Below are positions 8,709-19,412 of a stretch of 64,000 nt of DNA, one piece after another. Position 1 is the first letter of the stretch, and each line of letters opens with the position of its first letter. Made by a program: the position numbers and the translations under genes. The stretch is from Ceratopteris richardii (lineage: Eukaryota > Streptophyta > Polypodiopsida > Polypodiales > Pteridaceae): NCBI GenBank assembly GCA_020310875.1, contig CM035428.1:108312245-108376244 (forward strand), given 5' to 3'. The notes beneath the pieces were generated by a model, which saw only the letters and a program-made list of their open reading frames with translations, made no database searches and was not told where the DNA came from.

Positions 8709-9228
8709 CCCTGAACTTCATGTAGGTCTCTCCATACCGTGGGACATCTCTGACTCACTAGTCTTAGAGCTTGGGTAGTACGAATGATGGCTCAATTATT
8801 GGGCCCAAGACCTAGCAGTATGATTGACACTAGCCTCTGAAGATCTAAGACTTTGTCTATCTCTCCCTAGGTGTCATCCTGATCTAGGTTCATAAGCCTA
8901 GCTGAGCAATCCCAATTTTTACCCAAGGTACAACCTCGTTGCCGATCAATTTGTATCAGTAACTTGGTTTTTTTTGTTTTTTTTTTAATTGATTATCGTG
9001 TTTATGATCTTTTCTGATATCACGTCGTCAGGAATACTTGAGTTAATTTCTGCACTTTAAGTTGATCGTTCCACGTTAGGTTCTTTTCCTTTAAAGTTGT
9101 CGGTCACACACAGGTTATCTCTTGACTTGAACTTGATTTCTTAGATAGTCTTGACTTGTCTTGTTTACCTACAACGCCAACGTCACAACTCTACGTCTTA
9201 CCATCACACGCTCATCCTCAAAGCTTGA
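8709..9228 (-). other. Gypsy 5' leader between primer site and gag
   Basis: About 520 bases without a supported ORF, lying between the primer-binding site (9229-9246) and the gag ATG (8708). It includes a T-rich tract at 8967-8985 on the plus strand. The position fits the packaging/leader region of an LTR retrotransposon. Confidence 0.6.
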
Positions 9229-9246
9229 TCCCCGACAATGACACCA
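9229..9246 (-). promoter_or_regulatory. Gypsy primer-binding site (Asp-tRNA-like)
   Basis: The minus strand reads TGGTGTCATTGTCGGGGA, which resembles the Tat/Athila primer site TGGCGCCGTTGTCGGGGA with three transition differences. It sits a few bases inside the LTR end, where minus-strand cDNA synthesis would start. Confidence 0.72.
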
Positions 9247-9251
9247 AAATT

Positions 9252-9515
9252 TGGTGTAGCTCAGTGATGAGTAGCACCTCCTTTAATGTCAATCCGGGAA
9301 AACGTGAGGATGGTATGATGACCTCGAGCAAGTGAAGGCACAAGTGCGTGAGTGAGAAGCACACCAACATGTACACACATACACACACACGCGCACACAC
9401 GGCAAGACAAAGAGGAAGACAATGGAGTTCTTTTAGATTACTTCCAAAATGCTCATACAAGTTCAGATCTATTACAAGCTAACCTCAAAAATGAGCTCTC
9501 TAGCTCTATTTATAG
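9252..9515 (-). repeat. Gypsy 5' LTR, partial (R/U5 and promoter part)
   Basis: The inner LTR end is placed at about 9252-9256 (TG on plus, CA on minus), just outside the primer site. A TATA box (minus-strand CTATAAATAG, 9506-9515) gives a start near 9480. The partner LTR lies outside the window, so the outer U3 border cannot be defined; it lies somewhere between 9520 and about 10090. Confidence 0.6.
9506..9515 (-). promoter_or_regulatory. TATA box of gypsy LTR
   Basis: Minus-strand CTATAAATAG, about 260 bases upstream of the primer site. Spacing and composition fit an LTR promoter. Confidence 0.6.
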
Positions 9516-9965
9516 TTTTTGACTAGTTTTTGGCCCTGTCCAGACCTAGTGTCCGGCCTAGTAAAAAATTAGGTTCTAGGGTCTATTTGAAGGCTCAAAC
9601 AAAGTCTAAAAAATATGAAAATTGGTAGGTAGCTACTTCTAATGCTCCTCAAGCTCAAGGACTCCTTGGCTTGCACAAAATGGAGCTACAAAAATATGAA
9701 ATGGTATTACAATGGCTTTTAACGATGAAAATCACTATTTTTGTAGGGGTTTCCTCTAACGATTTGACATACACATCCTCAAGCTCCCTACTTGCTCCTT
9801 CTCCTTGTGTGTCCACCTCTTTGATATGCTTTAGCTTCATGAAAAAATAATGGCCTACTTGCCAGATCTTCGTTGACTACTCTGTCTGCTTGTGCCTTCT
9901 CTTCGCTCCAACTCCCTTCGTTGGCTTCCTTGTCTTATGAGTCCTTCAGTTCCTTGACTGTTGCC

Positions 9966-9968
<3 letters not shown>

Positions 9969-10055
<87 letters not shown>

Positions 10056-10090
10056 TTCTCTCTCTCTCTTTCTCTCTCCTTCTCTCTCTA
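9969..10090. repeat. (CT)n microsatellite
   Basis: About 120 bases of nearly pure CT on the plus strand, with some TTT/CCT interruptions at the right end. It gives long artificial Leu/Ser and Arg/Glu reading frames on both strands. Confidence 0.97.
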
Positions 10091-10117
10091 TCAATAGAGA
10101 ATAAAACAATCACTTAC

Positions 10118-10710
10118 AAGTATGCCCCTCTTTTGGATCGTTGTCATCAAAGTGTAATGTATGTCGTCTATCGTCCAATTCCAAACAATCGATGCCAAAG
10201 AACTTCTGCAAAATCGAAGAAAAGAGAAATTATAAAACCTAAAGCATAGAGAAACACAAATGCTAACAGTACGCGCAGCACTTACCAAGATGTGAGATCT
10301 AAGCCGAGAGAGAGTGTGTGTGTGTGTAGGGAGAGAGATCTGTGTGTGTGTGTGTGCACAAGACAATGCAGGTCACAATTCGGTTTGTGCGCGCAAGTTC
10401 GACAGAAGACCAACAGTATTCAAACATGTGCAAAAATGTGAAGTTTTGCCCTCGGGTTCGCGGTATGTTTAAAACTCGCCACCGGTATGGGCGTCGGTAT
10501 ACGCATCGGTAGTTCCCAGTAAATTACCGACACATATACCGACGCATATACCGACGCACGTACCGGTGAGTGCGGGCCACACCGACGATCCGTTTAAAAC
10601 GGTCATACCGACGGTCACTTGACCGTCGGTATCTCTAAGTGACATTTTCCGAGGCTCATATGGACGCCGACTGTGACCGTCGGTATATGCAGCATCGATA
10701 TGTTGTAGTG
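10118..10710 (-). mobile_element. CACTA-type transposon end (copy 1), with possible exons
   Basis: Read on the minus strand, the terminus at 10710 starts CACTACAACATAT. Subterminal copies of a motif like TACCGACGG follow in both orientations, including the palindromic pair around 10600-10635. Both features are typical of plant CACTA (En/Spm) ends. Homology to copy 2 (38436-38885) continues through the GT-rich tract near 10315-10360 to a shared splice-donor-like CTTGGTAAGTG at 10285. Beyond it, a TTTTGCAG acceptor and a short open exon (10203-10118) ending in GTAAGTG suggest the start of an element gene. The element is cut off leftwards by (CT)n and gypsy sequence. Confidence 0.65.
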
Positions 10711-10935
10711 CGAGTGGATAAAAACTATTGTGATTGTATGATTCTTTGAATCTTACTTTCACAATAATTTTATACATTCATGTGACAAGAATCATATATA
10801 GTATAGGAAGTGTATATGAACTATTTTGAATGTCTAATTCTTTTGACTCTTACATTCTTAATAGTTATATAGGTTCACTTCAAGATTATAATAATACATT
10901 CTATTTGTAATTAAATTGACTTATCTAACCATCAT
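10711..10935. repeat. Degenerate hairpin-satellite units
   Basis: Two or three decayed copies of a unit with inverted ends like ACTATTGTGA and TCACAATA, related to the array at 63180-63740. No gene is seen. Confidence 0.5.
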
Positions 10936-11530
10936 AATATTTACCTATTTTTTATATATTTGTTGATTTATCCATTCATTTATTTATTGAGTCATTTATG
11001 TATTTATCTATTTATGTATGAATCTATTTGTATAACCATCTATCTATCTATCTATATATCTATCTATCCATCCACATATTTATTCTCCTCTCTAATTGTC
11101 TATATATCTACTTATATATTCATCTATTTACCATTTATTTATTCATCTATCTATATATTCATCTATATGCATATTCATCAATTATGCATTCACTTACTCA
11201 TCTATCTATATATCTATATCTCTATCTATTCATTTATCTATCCATTCAATTATCCATCTACCTATCTACTTATTTATTTATTATATAATGATATTTCTAT
11301 GTATATTTATCTACATATCCATACACCTATCCATGCACTTATTCATATATCTATGTATCCATCTATATCTATTCAATATCTATCCATTGAATTATTCATC
11401 TATATATCTATTCATTTATTGATCTATATATTGATCTATGTATCCATACACTTATCGACCTATCTGTCCATATGTATACTTAAATATGTATTTAAGTATC
11501 TATCATTTTATTTATGAATCTTTCTTTTAT
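10936..11530. repeat. Degenerate TATC/TATT tetranucleotide repeat
   Basis: About 600 bases dominated by variants of (TATC)n and (CATT/TATT)n. The Tyr/Ile/Leu/Ser-rich reading frames here are low-complexity artefacts. Confidence 0.95.
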
Positions 11531-11718
11531 TATTGATTTTATGAATTAGCATAGTGTTTAAAAATTTCATTATCTTCAAAATTTTAATTTTATCTAATAG
11601 TCTAATTGTTACATTTTCAAAAATGACATGTAAAATATATAAGCATGAGTGGAAGTTTTCAGAAGAGTTCCTTTGCTCATAAATGTATGGAATGTGAGAA
11701 GAGTAGATAACATTAGCA

Positions 11719-11880
11719 ATGGATGTATCAAATTACAAAGATTTCATCGAGGAGTTATGTAGAATAGTGTATATTCATGTTGAAGATAAATTTGGAAGTG
11801 TATCAAGAGGAGCACAAGTGTTATGTGAGCGAATGAGCAAAGAGCTCACTCACAGTTTTGGACGAATATTGAAGTGGTAG
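11719..11880 (+). pseudogene. Short ORF upstream of pseudokinase, possible N-terminal exon
   Basis: A 53-codon ORF starting with ATGGATGTATC, too short to be classed alone. It is predicted mainly helical and ends at TAG about 95 bases before the kinase-like ORF. It could be the N-terminal part of the decayed gene at 11976-12684. Confidence 0.3.
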
Positions 11881-11975
11881 AATCATTGGCATTGGATATC
11901 ACAACAAATCCAAGATTTATAGACAAAATCAAATTTTTTTATTAACATTACCAAACAATTAAAAGAGGAAAGAGA

Positions 11976-12684
11976 ATGAGGTTGGATACTATCGAGGAGA
12001 TAGAGAGACAAACGGTAGTAGTGATGGTAGATCCATGTGTAGATATGCATGTGAATTATATGGGATATAGAATGTCAATTAAACTTGTTTTGCTCCCATA
12101 TTCATTTATTCATTTTGAAGATGTAGCCCTCATCAGAGAAGGACAATATAGTATGGTCCATAAAGTCAGAATAAGCGACCCAAGGTTCTGTAATGATATT
12201 CTTGCAGCAAAATTATTCAAACTACATAGTGGTGACATGAAGACAAGAGAGAAGGAAGCAATGCATGAAGCCACAATATTACCTATTATCCATAGGGAAT
12301 AATCAGCTCACTTGCATTGGCTATACACCATATTAAAAGGCCATGTTTTATTTCAAATTATGGAATGGTTGTACATTGGAAATGTGCCTTGAGAAAATAA
12401 ACAAAGTGTCGTTAAACATACCACGTAGCAGAAGCATCAAGGACACAAGGGGTTATAATGACAATGAAGATAAATATTTAGAAGTTGATCAATGGATTGT
12501 TGTGGACAGTATCATTTTGCAAACTTGTAATATATCACATAATGATCTCCATCCAAGAAAATTATTGTTGCATTTTGAAGATGACCTTATCCACATCAGA
12601 TTATGTGATTTGGTAGAGCAAGATTTTCCAAACAAGAAAAAGGTTTCCAAATTTAGCAGACCTCGAGATATTAATGAGGAATGA
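11976..12684 (+). pseudogene. Decayed protein kinase-like gene
   Basis: Two ORFs in different frames (11976-12302, 12343-12684). The first shows an N-lobe: a Gly-loop-like IREGQYSMVHKV followed by ILAAKLFKL, where the Lys matches the ATP-binding lysine, then a helix-C-like segment. The second shows a catalytic-loop-like SHNDLHPRKLLL (the Asp is present but the Asn of HRDxxxxN is Lys), then IRLCDL in place of DFG. The missing Asn and altered DFG argue against activity, and a stop plus frame change separates the two halves. It is either a pseudogene or the remnant of a divergent pseudokinase. Confidence 0.55.
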
Positions 12685-12689
12685 GTGGA

Positions 12690-13095
12690 GTTGAAAATAT
12701 TGGTGAATAACACCAAAATGCATATGGACTTGCCTTGCAAAAGTTTAAAAAAAATCAAGAGACATGCAATTGCAATACTTTGATTTAGATAGTTACCCCA
12801 TTGATGAAAATGGGGTTTATAAGTTCAAGATTGCATTAAAAATAGCTATCGATAAAGATGTATGAAATGGATTTTTCTCAAGGAACATGTTTACTAACAA
12901 CATCATTTTTTATCATTCTGACAAATTCAATTGTTGTGTTAATGTTACATAATAAGTACTCTTAGTTGAAGTGTTTTTTTGATGCATGAAGTGATAATGT
13001 GGATTTAATATGAAGTGATCATGATGGATTTGGATATGAAGTAATTATATTAGCTTTTTACATGAAGTGATTAATGATGGATGTAAATAAAAATG
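12690..13095. other. No gene recognised
   Basis: AT-rich, with short repeats of the words gaagtgat and tgatgtgg. I see no convincing frame, RNA or terminal repeats. Confidence 0.5.
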
Positions 13096-13530
13096 TTATG
13101 ATGTAGATTATGTTCATTATCTATATATTTATCTATGTACTTATCAATCAATCTATCTATATTACTATCCATATATCCATCATTCTATCTACTTATCTAT
13201 TTATTTAATTTTATGTAATATGCATCTATCTATCTATAAATATATCAATACATTTATCTATTTATTAGGATATGTATCTATGTGTTTATCTACCTATTTA
13301 TATACTCATCTATCAATCCAGTTAACTACATATGACATGGATTGAATTATGTGGATTTAATTGATTTACATGGATTGAATGATGTGGATTCATTTGAATT
13401 ATGTGGATTAAATGATGTCAATAATGTGGATTCAATTGAATGATGTGAATGATGTTGATTAAATGATGTGATTATGTGGATTGAATGATGTCAATGATAT
13501 GGATTAAATGATGTCAATGATTTACTAATG
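13096..13530. repeat. Degenerate TATC repeat followed by a GATGTGGATT-type minisatellite
   Basis: 13096-13320 is TATC-like low complexity. 13335-13530 contains about ten imperfect copies of a 14-20 base word such as ATGTGGATTGAATG or ATGATGTCAATG. No coding content. Confidence 0.8.
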
Positions 13531-13559
13531 TTTTTGTTTTGGATATTTGAAACTAAAAC

Positions 13560-14330
13560 ATGGCAAGAATGCCTCATGTGAATAATGAACTTTTATCATG
13601 ACGAATCACAAAGGGTTTTTTCTGAGAATAACTCTCAATTTTTGCAATTTGTTTAGTGTCTTTATTTCACCAAGATTTAGAATGAGAGGCTTTAGAAGGA
13701 GAACTATTATCAATTAAAGAAGTATGAAAGTTATGTCTGAATCATTTTGTTCATGATGTTCTCTTTTGAGTTACAAGGAGAGCAAAAGACTCAACACCAT
13801 TAAAGCTTTCTGAATAACAACATAAAGGATTAGCAAAAGCTTTACTTCTGTGCTTTTTTTCAAGTTGAAAGATTTTTTACCAAAAATTAATCAAATTGCA
13901 CTATATGTCATTCAAAAGGTTTTTTTACAGGATATTCTACTTCAATGTGCAGATTAGGACCACCATGTGAAGAACATAGGTATAGTTTTGTCCATCCTCA
14001 AAATCATGCAGAATTTTGTAATCAAGGACATGAAGGCCCTCTTCCTCGAAAGTAGCCATATATTTTGCTACGTGAAGAACATAAACTTATTCATGATTTA
14101 TCATCATAGGGAGCATATGTATACAATGAAGGATTAAAAGTTCTAGGTTTATGCAAAAGAATTGATGATCAACAAAAGAGAGTTGATGATTTAGAGAATC
14201 AAGTGCAAAATTTATAAATATCTCTCAATGCATATGAGAATGCGTATGGAAGACTATAAGATGCATCATTATCTTTTGATCAGCTCACTATAGATGAGTT
14301 GTTACATTAGCAAAACAACAAATAGAAAAG
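13560..14330 (+). pseudogene. Decayed unknown gene with several in-frame stops
   Basis: From ATG 13560 one frame reads sensibly to about 13930, interrupted only by TGA/TAA codons. A TTTTTTACAG acceptor-like site at 13921-13930 and a frame change follow. From 13933 another frame continues to about 14330 through TAG/TAA codons that could derive from CAG/CAA. The second part has a Cys/His cluster (CRLGPPCEEHRYSF, then FCNQGHEGPLPRK) and ends in a coiled-coil-like segment (RIDDQQKRVDDLENQVQNL). I do not recognise the family. The one-frame continuity is the main evidence that this was coding. Confidence 0.45.
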
Positions 14331-14405
14331 ACACTTTTTGAAATATTTAGAATCATCACTTTATGGTAAATACATATTTTTTGCAATTGAATGTAATCAA
14401 AGTAT

Positions 14406-15040
14406 TTAGACTACATCATTTTCTTCATTTTGAATAGCATCATCTATGACAAGTACCATGTCATCTATTTCTTCCATGTTTGAACCATCATTGTGATCTA
14501 CATCTAATTCATGATCACTCCATCAATCATTCGTTGAACTTTCATGAGTCTGATATTTTCCAAACGTTTGTTGTGCTATTATAGAAGCTATCTTGGTTGG
14601 ATCATGTAACAAATGCATATTACAAAAAGTGCATACCAAATCATTGGCATGTGATAGAGTTAAGTGATTTCTTCATTTTGAATGAAGAAAATCATATGCA
14701 CTCCAATTGTGTTCACAACTACTGCTTGAAGTTGTTACTGAAAGCACTCTCATGGCTATATGTTGTAGCTCCACTACTTTACCTTCATAATCTTTCCACC
14801 ATATAGGAGGTGGATGTTTTTGAATTTCTTCAATGTGCCATGGATCCCCAAAACATCCTTCTTGATTTACATAGACTACCCTCTGATGGAATATGTCTTG
14901 ACCATCTATGCCTAGAATTCATAATTGACATGTGGTTTTGCAATTCACCATGACTTCTTTGTTCGAAATTGGACCATTGATTTGAAATGTTGGATCCAAG
15001 ATAGATTTTCATTCAGTCTTTAAAAGCCTCCAAACATTAT
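14406..15040 (-). pseudogene. hAT-superfamily transposase, C-terminal remnant
   Basis: The minus strand reads in one frame from 15040 to TAA at 14408, broken only by TGA codons. The translation carries the hAT dimerisation signature: a Pro-rich PPPIWWKDYEG, then ELQHIAMRVLSVTTSSSSC, EHNWSAYDFLHSK, RNHLT and ANDLVCTFCNMHLL, ending in an acidic Asp/Glu-rich tail. This matches the order of the hAT C-terminal family. The N-terminal catalytic part is absent, because the copia element at 15041 begins exactly where this frame stops. No terminal inverted repeats were found. Confidence 0.75.
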
Positions 15041-15269
15041 TGTTGGAGTTAGATGTCTGCGGAAGCACATGAACAACATAAGGAAGAAGAAGAAGCTTGG
15101 AGCACAACACACAATACAGAATGTATTACTAAAGAGTGTACAAAGATAAGTAGCCCGTTAGGGCAATATGGGTATATACAAGCTGGGGAAAAAAACTTTC
15201 TAAAGAGGGAAAAAGGTGCCCTGGCAGTCCTAGAGTGTTCACACACATCACTACCTAAATATATCAACA
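15041..15269 (-). repeat. 3' LTR of copia A copy 2
   Basis: 229 bases, TG...CA, reverse complement of the 230-bp LTR of the young copy with many substitutions. The polypurine tract AGGGGGGATT (minus strand) lies immediately inside at about 15270-15279. Confidence 0.93.
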
Positions 15270-15319
15270 AATCCCCCCTAGGAGTGATGCCGTGAACAAG
15301 GAGCAGGCACTCATGTATA

Positions 15320-17992
15320 AGGAAGTGCCAAGCTATGTGGAAGTCACTCCACAAAAGGAAGTAAGCCTAAACCTTTGTGGAAAGCTAAGAATTTCTCCCT
15401 AGGCAAAGCCTTCGTGAAAAGCTCTACAATGTTCTCCTACTAGGCACATATGCCAAGCTGATCTCCTTAGTAGAGAACCTTTCCCTGACATAATGATAAT
15501 GCACCTCAATGTGCTTAGTGCGAGCATGGAACACAGGGTTCCTTGCAACTGCCAATGTGCTCTCATTGTTAGTGAAGATGGTGGTGGCAGAAGAGTGACC
15601 CTATGAAAGCTACCCTATACTCAGCCTCACAACTGGAAGTGGTCATAGTAGGCTGCTTCTTGCTCAACCAAGATATACATGAGCCACCAAGCATGAAGCA
15701 AAAGCCACTAGTAGACACACAAGTCTCATAGCAACCAGCCCAATCAAAGTCAAAAAAAGCATGAAAATCTGGTAGTAGTGATCCCCCCTTGGGATAAAAC
15801 AACCCAAGTATCTGAGTACCACTCAAGTAGCGAAAGATGCGCTTAACTGCCTGCCAATGCTTGACTCCTCAACAATGCATAAACTTGCTCATCTATGAGA
15901 TAGCAAACTGAATATCTGGCAGAGTAATGCATAAGTAAATCAAGCATCCAATAGCCTATTGATAGAGAACAGCATCAAATGCATCTTTAGCATCATGAAG
16001 ACTCATTCGTAAACCTGTCTCCATAGGAGTAGCAATAAGTTTATAGTCTTCAAGGCCAAAATGCTACAATAATATGTCAATATATTTCGTTTGACACAAA
16101 GCCATTCCACCATCAACATGCATAAATTAAATGTCCAAATAGTGATGCAAATGCCCCAAATCAGACATCTCAAATGAGGCATGCAAATCAACTTTAAAAT
16201 CAGCAATATGCCTCTCATGAGGACCAGTGAGCACCATGTCATCAACATAAACCACAATGATCAGAAGTACATCATTAGCATGCTTAACATATAAGGTGCT
16301 TTTGGTTGGACTGTTCTCAAAACCATGTGCAATAAGATAGGCATGTATCTTTTCATACCAAGCACGTGGTGCTTGCTTTAAACCATATAATGCCTTCTGT
16401 AACCTACACACCTGGTTTTCATGCCCTTTCTACACAAAGCCACTAGGCTGGAAAACATACCCTTCTTCATGCAAGTCACCATTCAAAAATGTTGTTTCAA
16501 TGTCCAATTGATGTACATTCCAACCATGATGAGCTGCAAGTGCATAGATGCTACGAACAATAGTCATTCGGCAAGTAGGTGCAAAGATCTCATCAAAATC
16601 AATGCCTCTTTGATGCGCATAACCCTTTGCAACAAGCCTAGCCTTATACCTGTCAACTATACCATTAGGTTTACGCTTCAGCTTGTATAGCCACTTAGTG
16701 CCAATGGCCTTCTTGCCATTAGGCAAGTCACATAAAGACCAAGTACCATTCTTCATTATAGCATCATATTCAGATTGCATAGCAGCCATCCAATTTTTTG
16801 AAATTTGTGCTTCTTCAAATGAAACAAGCTAAGTCTCATCACAAAGACTAGATGCAACCATAGCATAGCAATCTGATGCAAAAGAGGCACTATGAGAGCC
16901 TGATCGAGAACGATATGACAGAGGTGCATCTAATTTGTTGTCATGCAAGGTCTGCACCAGGCATTTTGGCATAGTTCTCACCTACTCAATATCAGCTCTC
17001 TCATCAATAAGTGCATCATGTAAATCTGCATAAAAAATGGAATGATCTATATCATCACATGAAACCTGCAAAGGCTAAGAAGTTGCCTCATTAGGACCAG
17101 CACTAGATTGTCCACCTGTAAAAAGAGGCAGCAAAGTATCATACATGTCTTTGGAGCTAACAGATATCTCCTTAGTACATGAAAGCAATGGCTGAATAGC
17201 ATCTTCCACAAAAACAACATCACGGATAACCAGAATGTGTTTAGTCTGTGGATGATACAGACAATAGCCTTTACTTTCAGAATTGTACCCAACAAAAATC
17301 CATTTTACTACTTTATCATCCAATTTTATACAATGTTGTACAGGCACTAATGCATATGTCAAACAAAAGGTGTCTGCATAGGACCACAGACATCACTATG
17401 CACAAGGTGCAATTTCTTAGTAGCCCGAATTGAACCATCTTTTGGAAAGGATGAACGCTGCATTTTGCCCAAAATACAGCCTTCACAAACATGTTTTCTA
17501 GGTGCCTCAATTTTGGGCAAAGAGGACACCATTTCACATTTCTGTAGGCGTAGCAAACTAGCAAAATCCAAATGACCAAAGCGTGCATGCCAAAGCTTTG
17601 CATCTGACATAGCGTGAGAATCATGTAGTGCACATGCGGAATCATTTACAGATCTTTCATAGTCTATGATCTTATACAACCCACGACATAAAATGCCAGA
17701 AGCAATAATCACGTCGCCATTTGATAGATCATGGACTGTACATCTGTCATCAACAAATTTCACAACCAAGCCAATCTTGGCTAATGCAAAAATTGACAGC
17801 AAATTTTTCTTGATCCCTGGCACAAATAAAGCATCTAACAAAGTGAAAGAACTACCATCACCAGTAGGCAAAATGATATTACCAACTCCCATAACAAGAT
17901 AAGAGGATTTGTTGGCACATGTAACAGTATTCCCTATAGGGGCAGGCTCGAGTGAAGAGAAGAAACTACACTGCGAGGTAATATGTTTCACA
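15320..17992 (-). pseudogene. Copia A copy 2 pol remnant (protease end, integrase, RT, RNase H)
   Basis: Read right to left: end of protease and the pre-integrase HHCC (LWHARFGHLDFASLLRLQK to CEGCILGKMQRSSF), the start of the integrase core (LVHSDVCGPM), then a gap where most of the integrase core is missing. The late integrase region (VKWIFVGYNSESKGY), RT (VDRYKARLVAKGYAHQRG), the catalytic VVYVDDMVLTGP (intact here) and RNase H (ISWLSKKQPTMTTSSCEAEY) follow. Comparison with copy 1 shows a deletion of several hundred bases around 17380 and many nonsense changes. Confidence 0.9.
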
Positions 17993-18171
17993 GAATATGA
18001 AATACATTTCACAAAAGCATTCCCGAGAGAAGATTATAATCAACAAAATTATACTAAGAAACATTCACACATGATCAGAGAAATGCTCAAGATAAATCAA
18101 GTTGAACACAAAGTGGAAGCAGAACTCGACATTATATTTCTATTAAAATGATGTTTTACATTTCATGTGTT

Positions 18172-19412
18172 TTACAAGAGTAATATGAATCTACAATAGA
18201 AGCTGATCATAGCTTTCCTCAGGCTCAAGCATAATGGGATCTTCTGGAACATTAGAACACATATCCTGCCTCTCTTGCTCCAAGATTGGCTCTTCAAGGT
18301 CAGCCATGTCCCCCGGTTCATCTGCAAGTGGGGAACAGGCTCCCTTGAAGCCGGTTGGAATCTCTTCGTGTCTGCAATGTGCTTCCTTCCAACCTCTTGG
18401 TCTTCATCTGGGCATTCATTCAGCCCATTGATTCTCATTCTAATGAAGCTCACTTGAGCATCATCCTTCTCCACAGCTATGCAGTGCCTGAACATCTTTA
18501 AGGAGCAAGCCAGAGTCGTTCCTGAAATAGCAGAAAACCACTTAGAGGCCTCAATCAACATGATGACTAATGAAAATTGTTAAAATTGAAATTACATATG
18601 CCCGAAAAAAGGTCTAGGACCCAGTCATCATCATTGGAGAATAGTTGAAGCAATCTCATTATGAGCTTTTGTGGCTTCTGATAGGGGTTAACCAATGTCA
18701 TGTCCCCAGCTACATGACGAAGTTTCTTGGTAACGACTGGGAACATGAGCACATTTGAGATCCCATTCTCATTGCAATGCTCCCTGACTCTCCTTTTGCT
18801 TACTTCATCATAATAGCCAACTGTAATGCATTCAGTGGAGCTCACAAACCTATGCAAAGGAGTGTGATTGACGTTTTTCTTCACCCTGCCAACAAGAACT
18901 ATGAGTCACAGAGAGCATCATTAAAGCCATGGAGATAGAAAGAAGATTACTTACCACGTGAGGCACTCCACAGCATGACATCTTGCCTTCAGAGCAGCTG
19001 AAACAGAGAAAGACTGGTCTCTGCTATGGAAAATTACTATCCTCCAAAGAGGAGACATAGTCAACTCTGCAAAATCAGTGATCATCTTCCGAATCTGAGG
19101 GTGTTTGAAGGGTTCATCATCATTAACTGATCCCATCGTCCTAAATCCATACGGTATATCTGCTATGAGAAGGGAGAAATGCTTTCTAGGCACAACAGAA
19201 TAAATGTTATTTACATCACTATAGAATACATTGTAATATACAGGCCTAAGGGGGTCTAGGGGATTGGAGAAACATTTCAGATCAGGTTCATCATCAAAAT
19301 CCATCTCCTTGGCTTTCAGTCTAGATTTCTCATGCCTTGCTCTTTGAATGTGAGCTAGGAATGCAGGGGGGCAATCATCTAGTAGCTCTGCAGACTTACT
19401 TTTCTTTGGTTT
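18172..19412 (-). CDS. Exons 3-5: amino-methyltransferase domain
   Basis: Exon 3 (19412-18955) starts after TTTTCTGCAG in phase 0 and contains motif IV as LLIADIPYGF; the usual DPPY has Ile in place of the first Pro. Exon 4 (18885-18596) joins in phase to give the strand motif CLTWVKKN and contains the motif X/I block ending DLFSGI. Exon 5 (18521-18172) begins inside the SAM-binding Gly loop (TTLACSLKMFRH, then IAVEKDD). The canonical exon 4/5 junction produces TGA instead of a Gly codon, through one base at 18596. A GC donor at 18601 would avoid the stop but shorten the loop. Exon 5 ends in a diverged, probably non-conserved tail. Confidence 0.78.

Larger units (their letters stand above)
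1..9515 (-). mobile_element. Ty3/gypsy LTR retrotransposon, 3' end beyond the window
   Basis: On the minus strand the order is 5' LTR with TATA box, primer-binding site, leader, gag, protease, RT, RNase H, integrase, second retropepsin. The 3' LTR is off the left edge, so LTR borders and target duplication cannot be set; the right end given is only the outermost LTR signal seen (TATA box). Gag and pol lie essentially in one frame. The breaks seen are in-frame stops at about 7364, 6791, 5126, 3674 and 2501 and frame changes near 8090, 4820, 4575, 1345 and 960. The primer site resembles the Asp-tRNA type used by Tat/Athila elements, but no extra RNase H is seen, so the lineage is unresolved. 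Confidence 0.93.
15041..17992 (-). mobile_element. Copia element, family A, copy 2 (5'-truncated)
   Basis: Minus-strand relative of the element at 22818-28030. Present are its 3' LTR (15041-15269), the polypurine tract and RNase H, RT, integrase and the end of protease. Homology stops abruptly at about 17992 inside the protease, so gag, primer site and 5' LTR are missing. The truncation point lies about 180 bases from the 3' end of the methyltransferase gene. Many stops and frame changes mark it as older than the copy at 22.8 kb. Confidence 0.92.

Noticed and set aside
9252-9290. tRNA-like start (ggtgtagctcagtgatgag)
   Set aside because: Only a D-arm-like stretch. No T-arm or acceptor pairing follows, and it is the LTR end next to the primer site.
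9855-10109. Arg/Glu or Leu/Ser repeat proteins over CT tracts (also 36168-36380)
   Set aside because: Dinucleotide repeat artefacts; open in both strands.
10936-11517. 185-codon Tyr/Ile/Ser-rich ORF that could look like a membrane protein
   Set aside because: It is TATC/TATT repeat read as codons.
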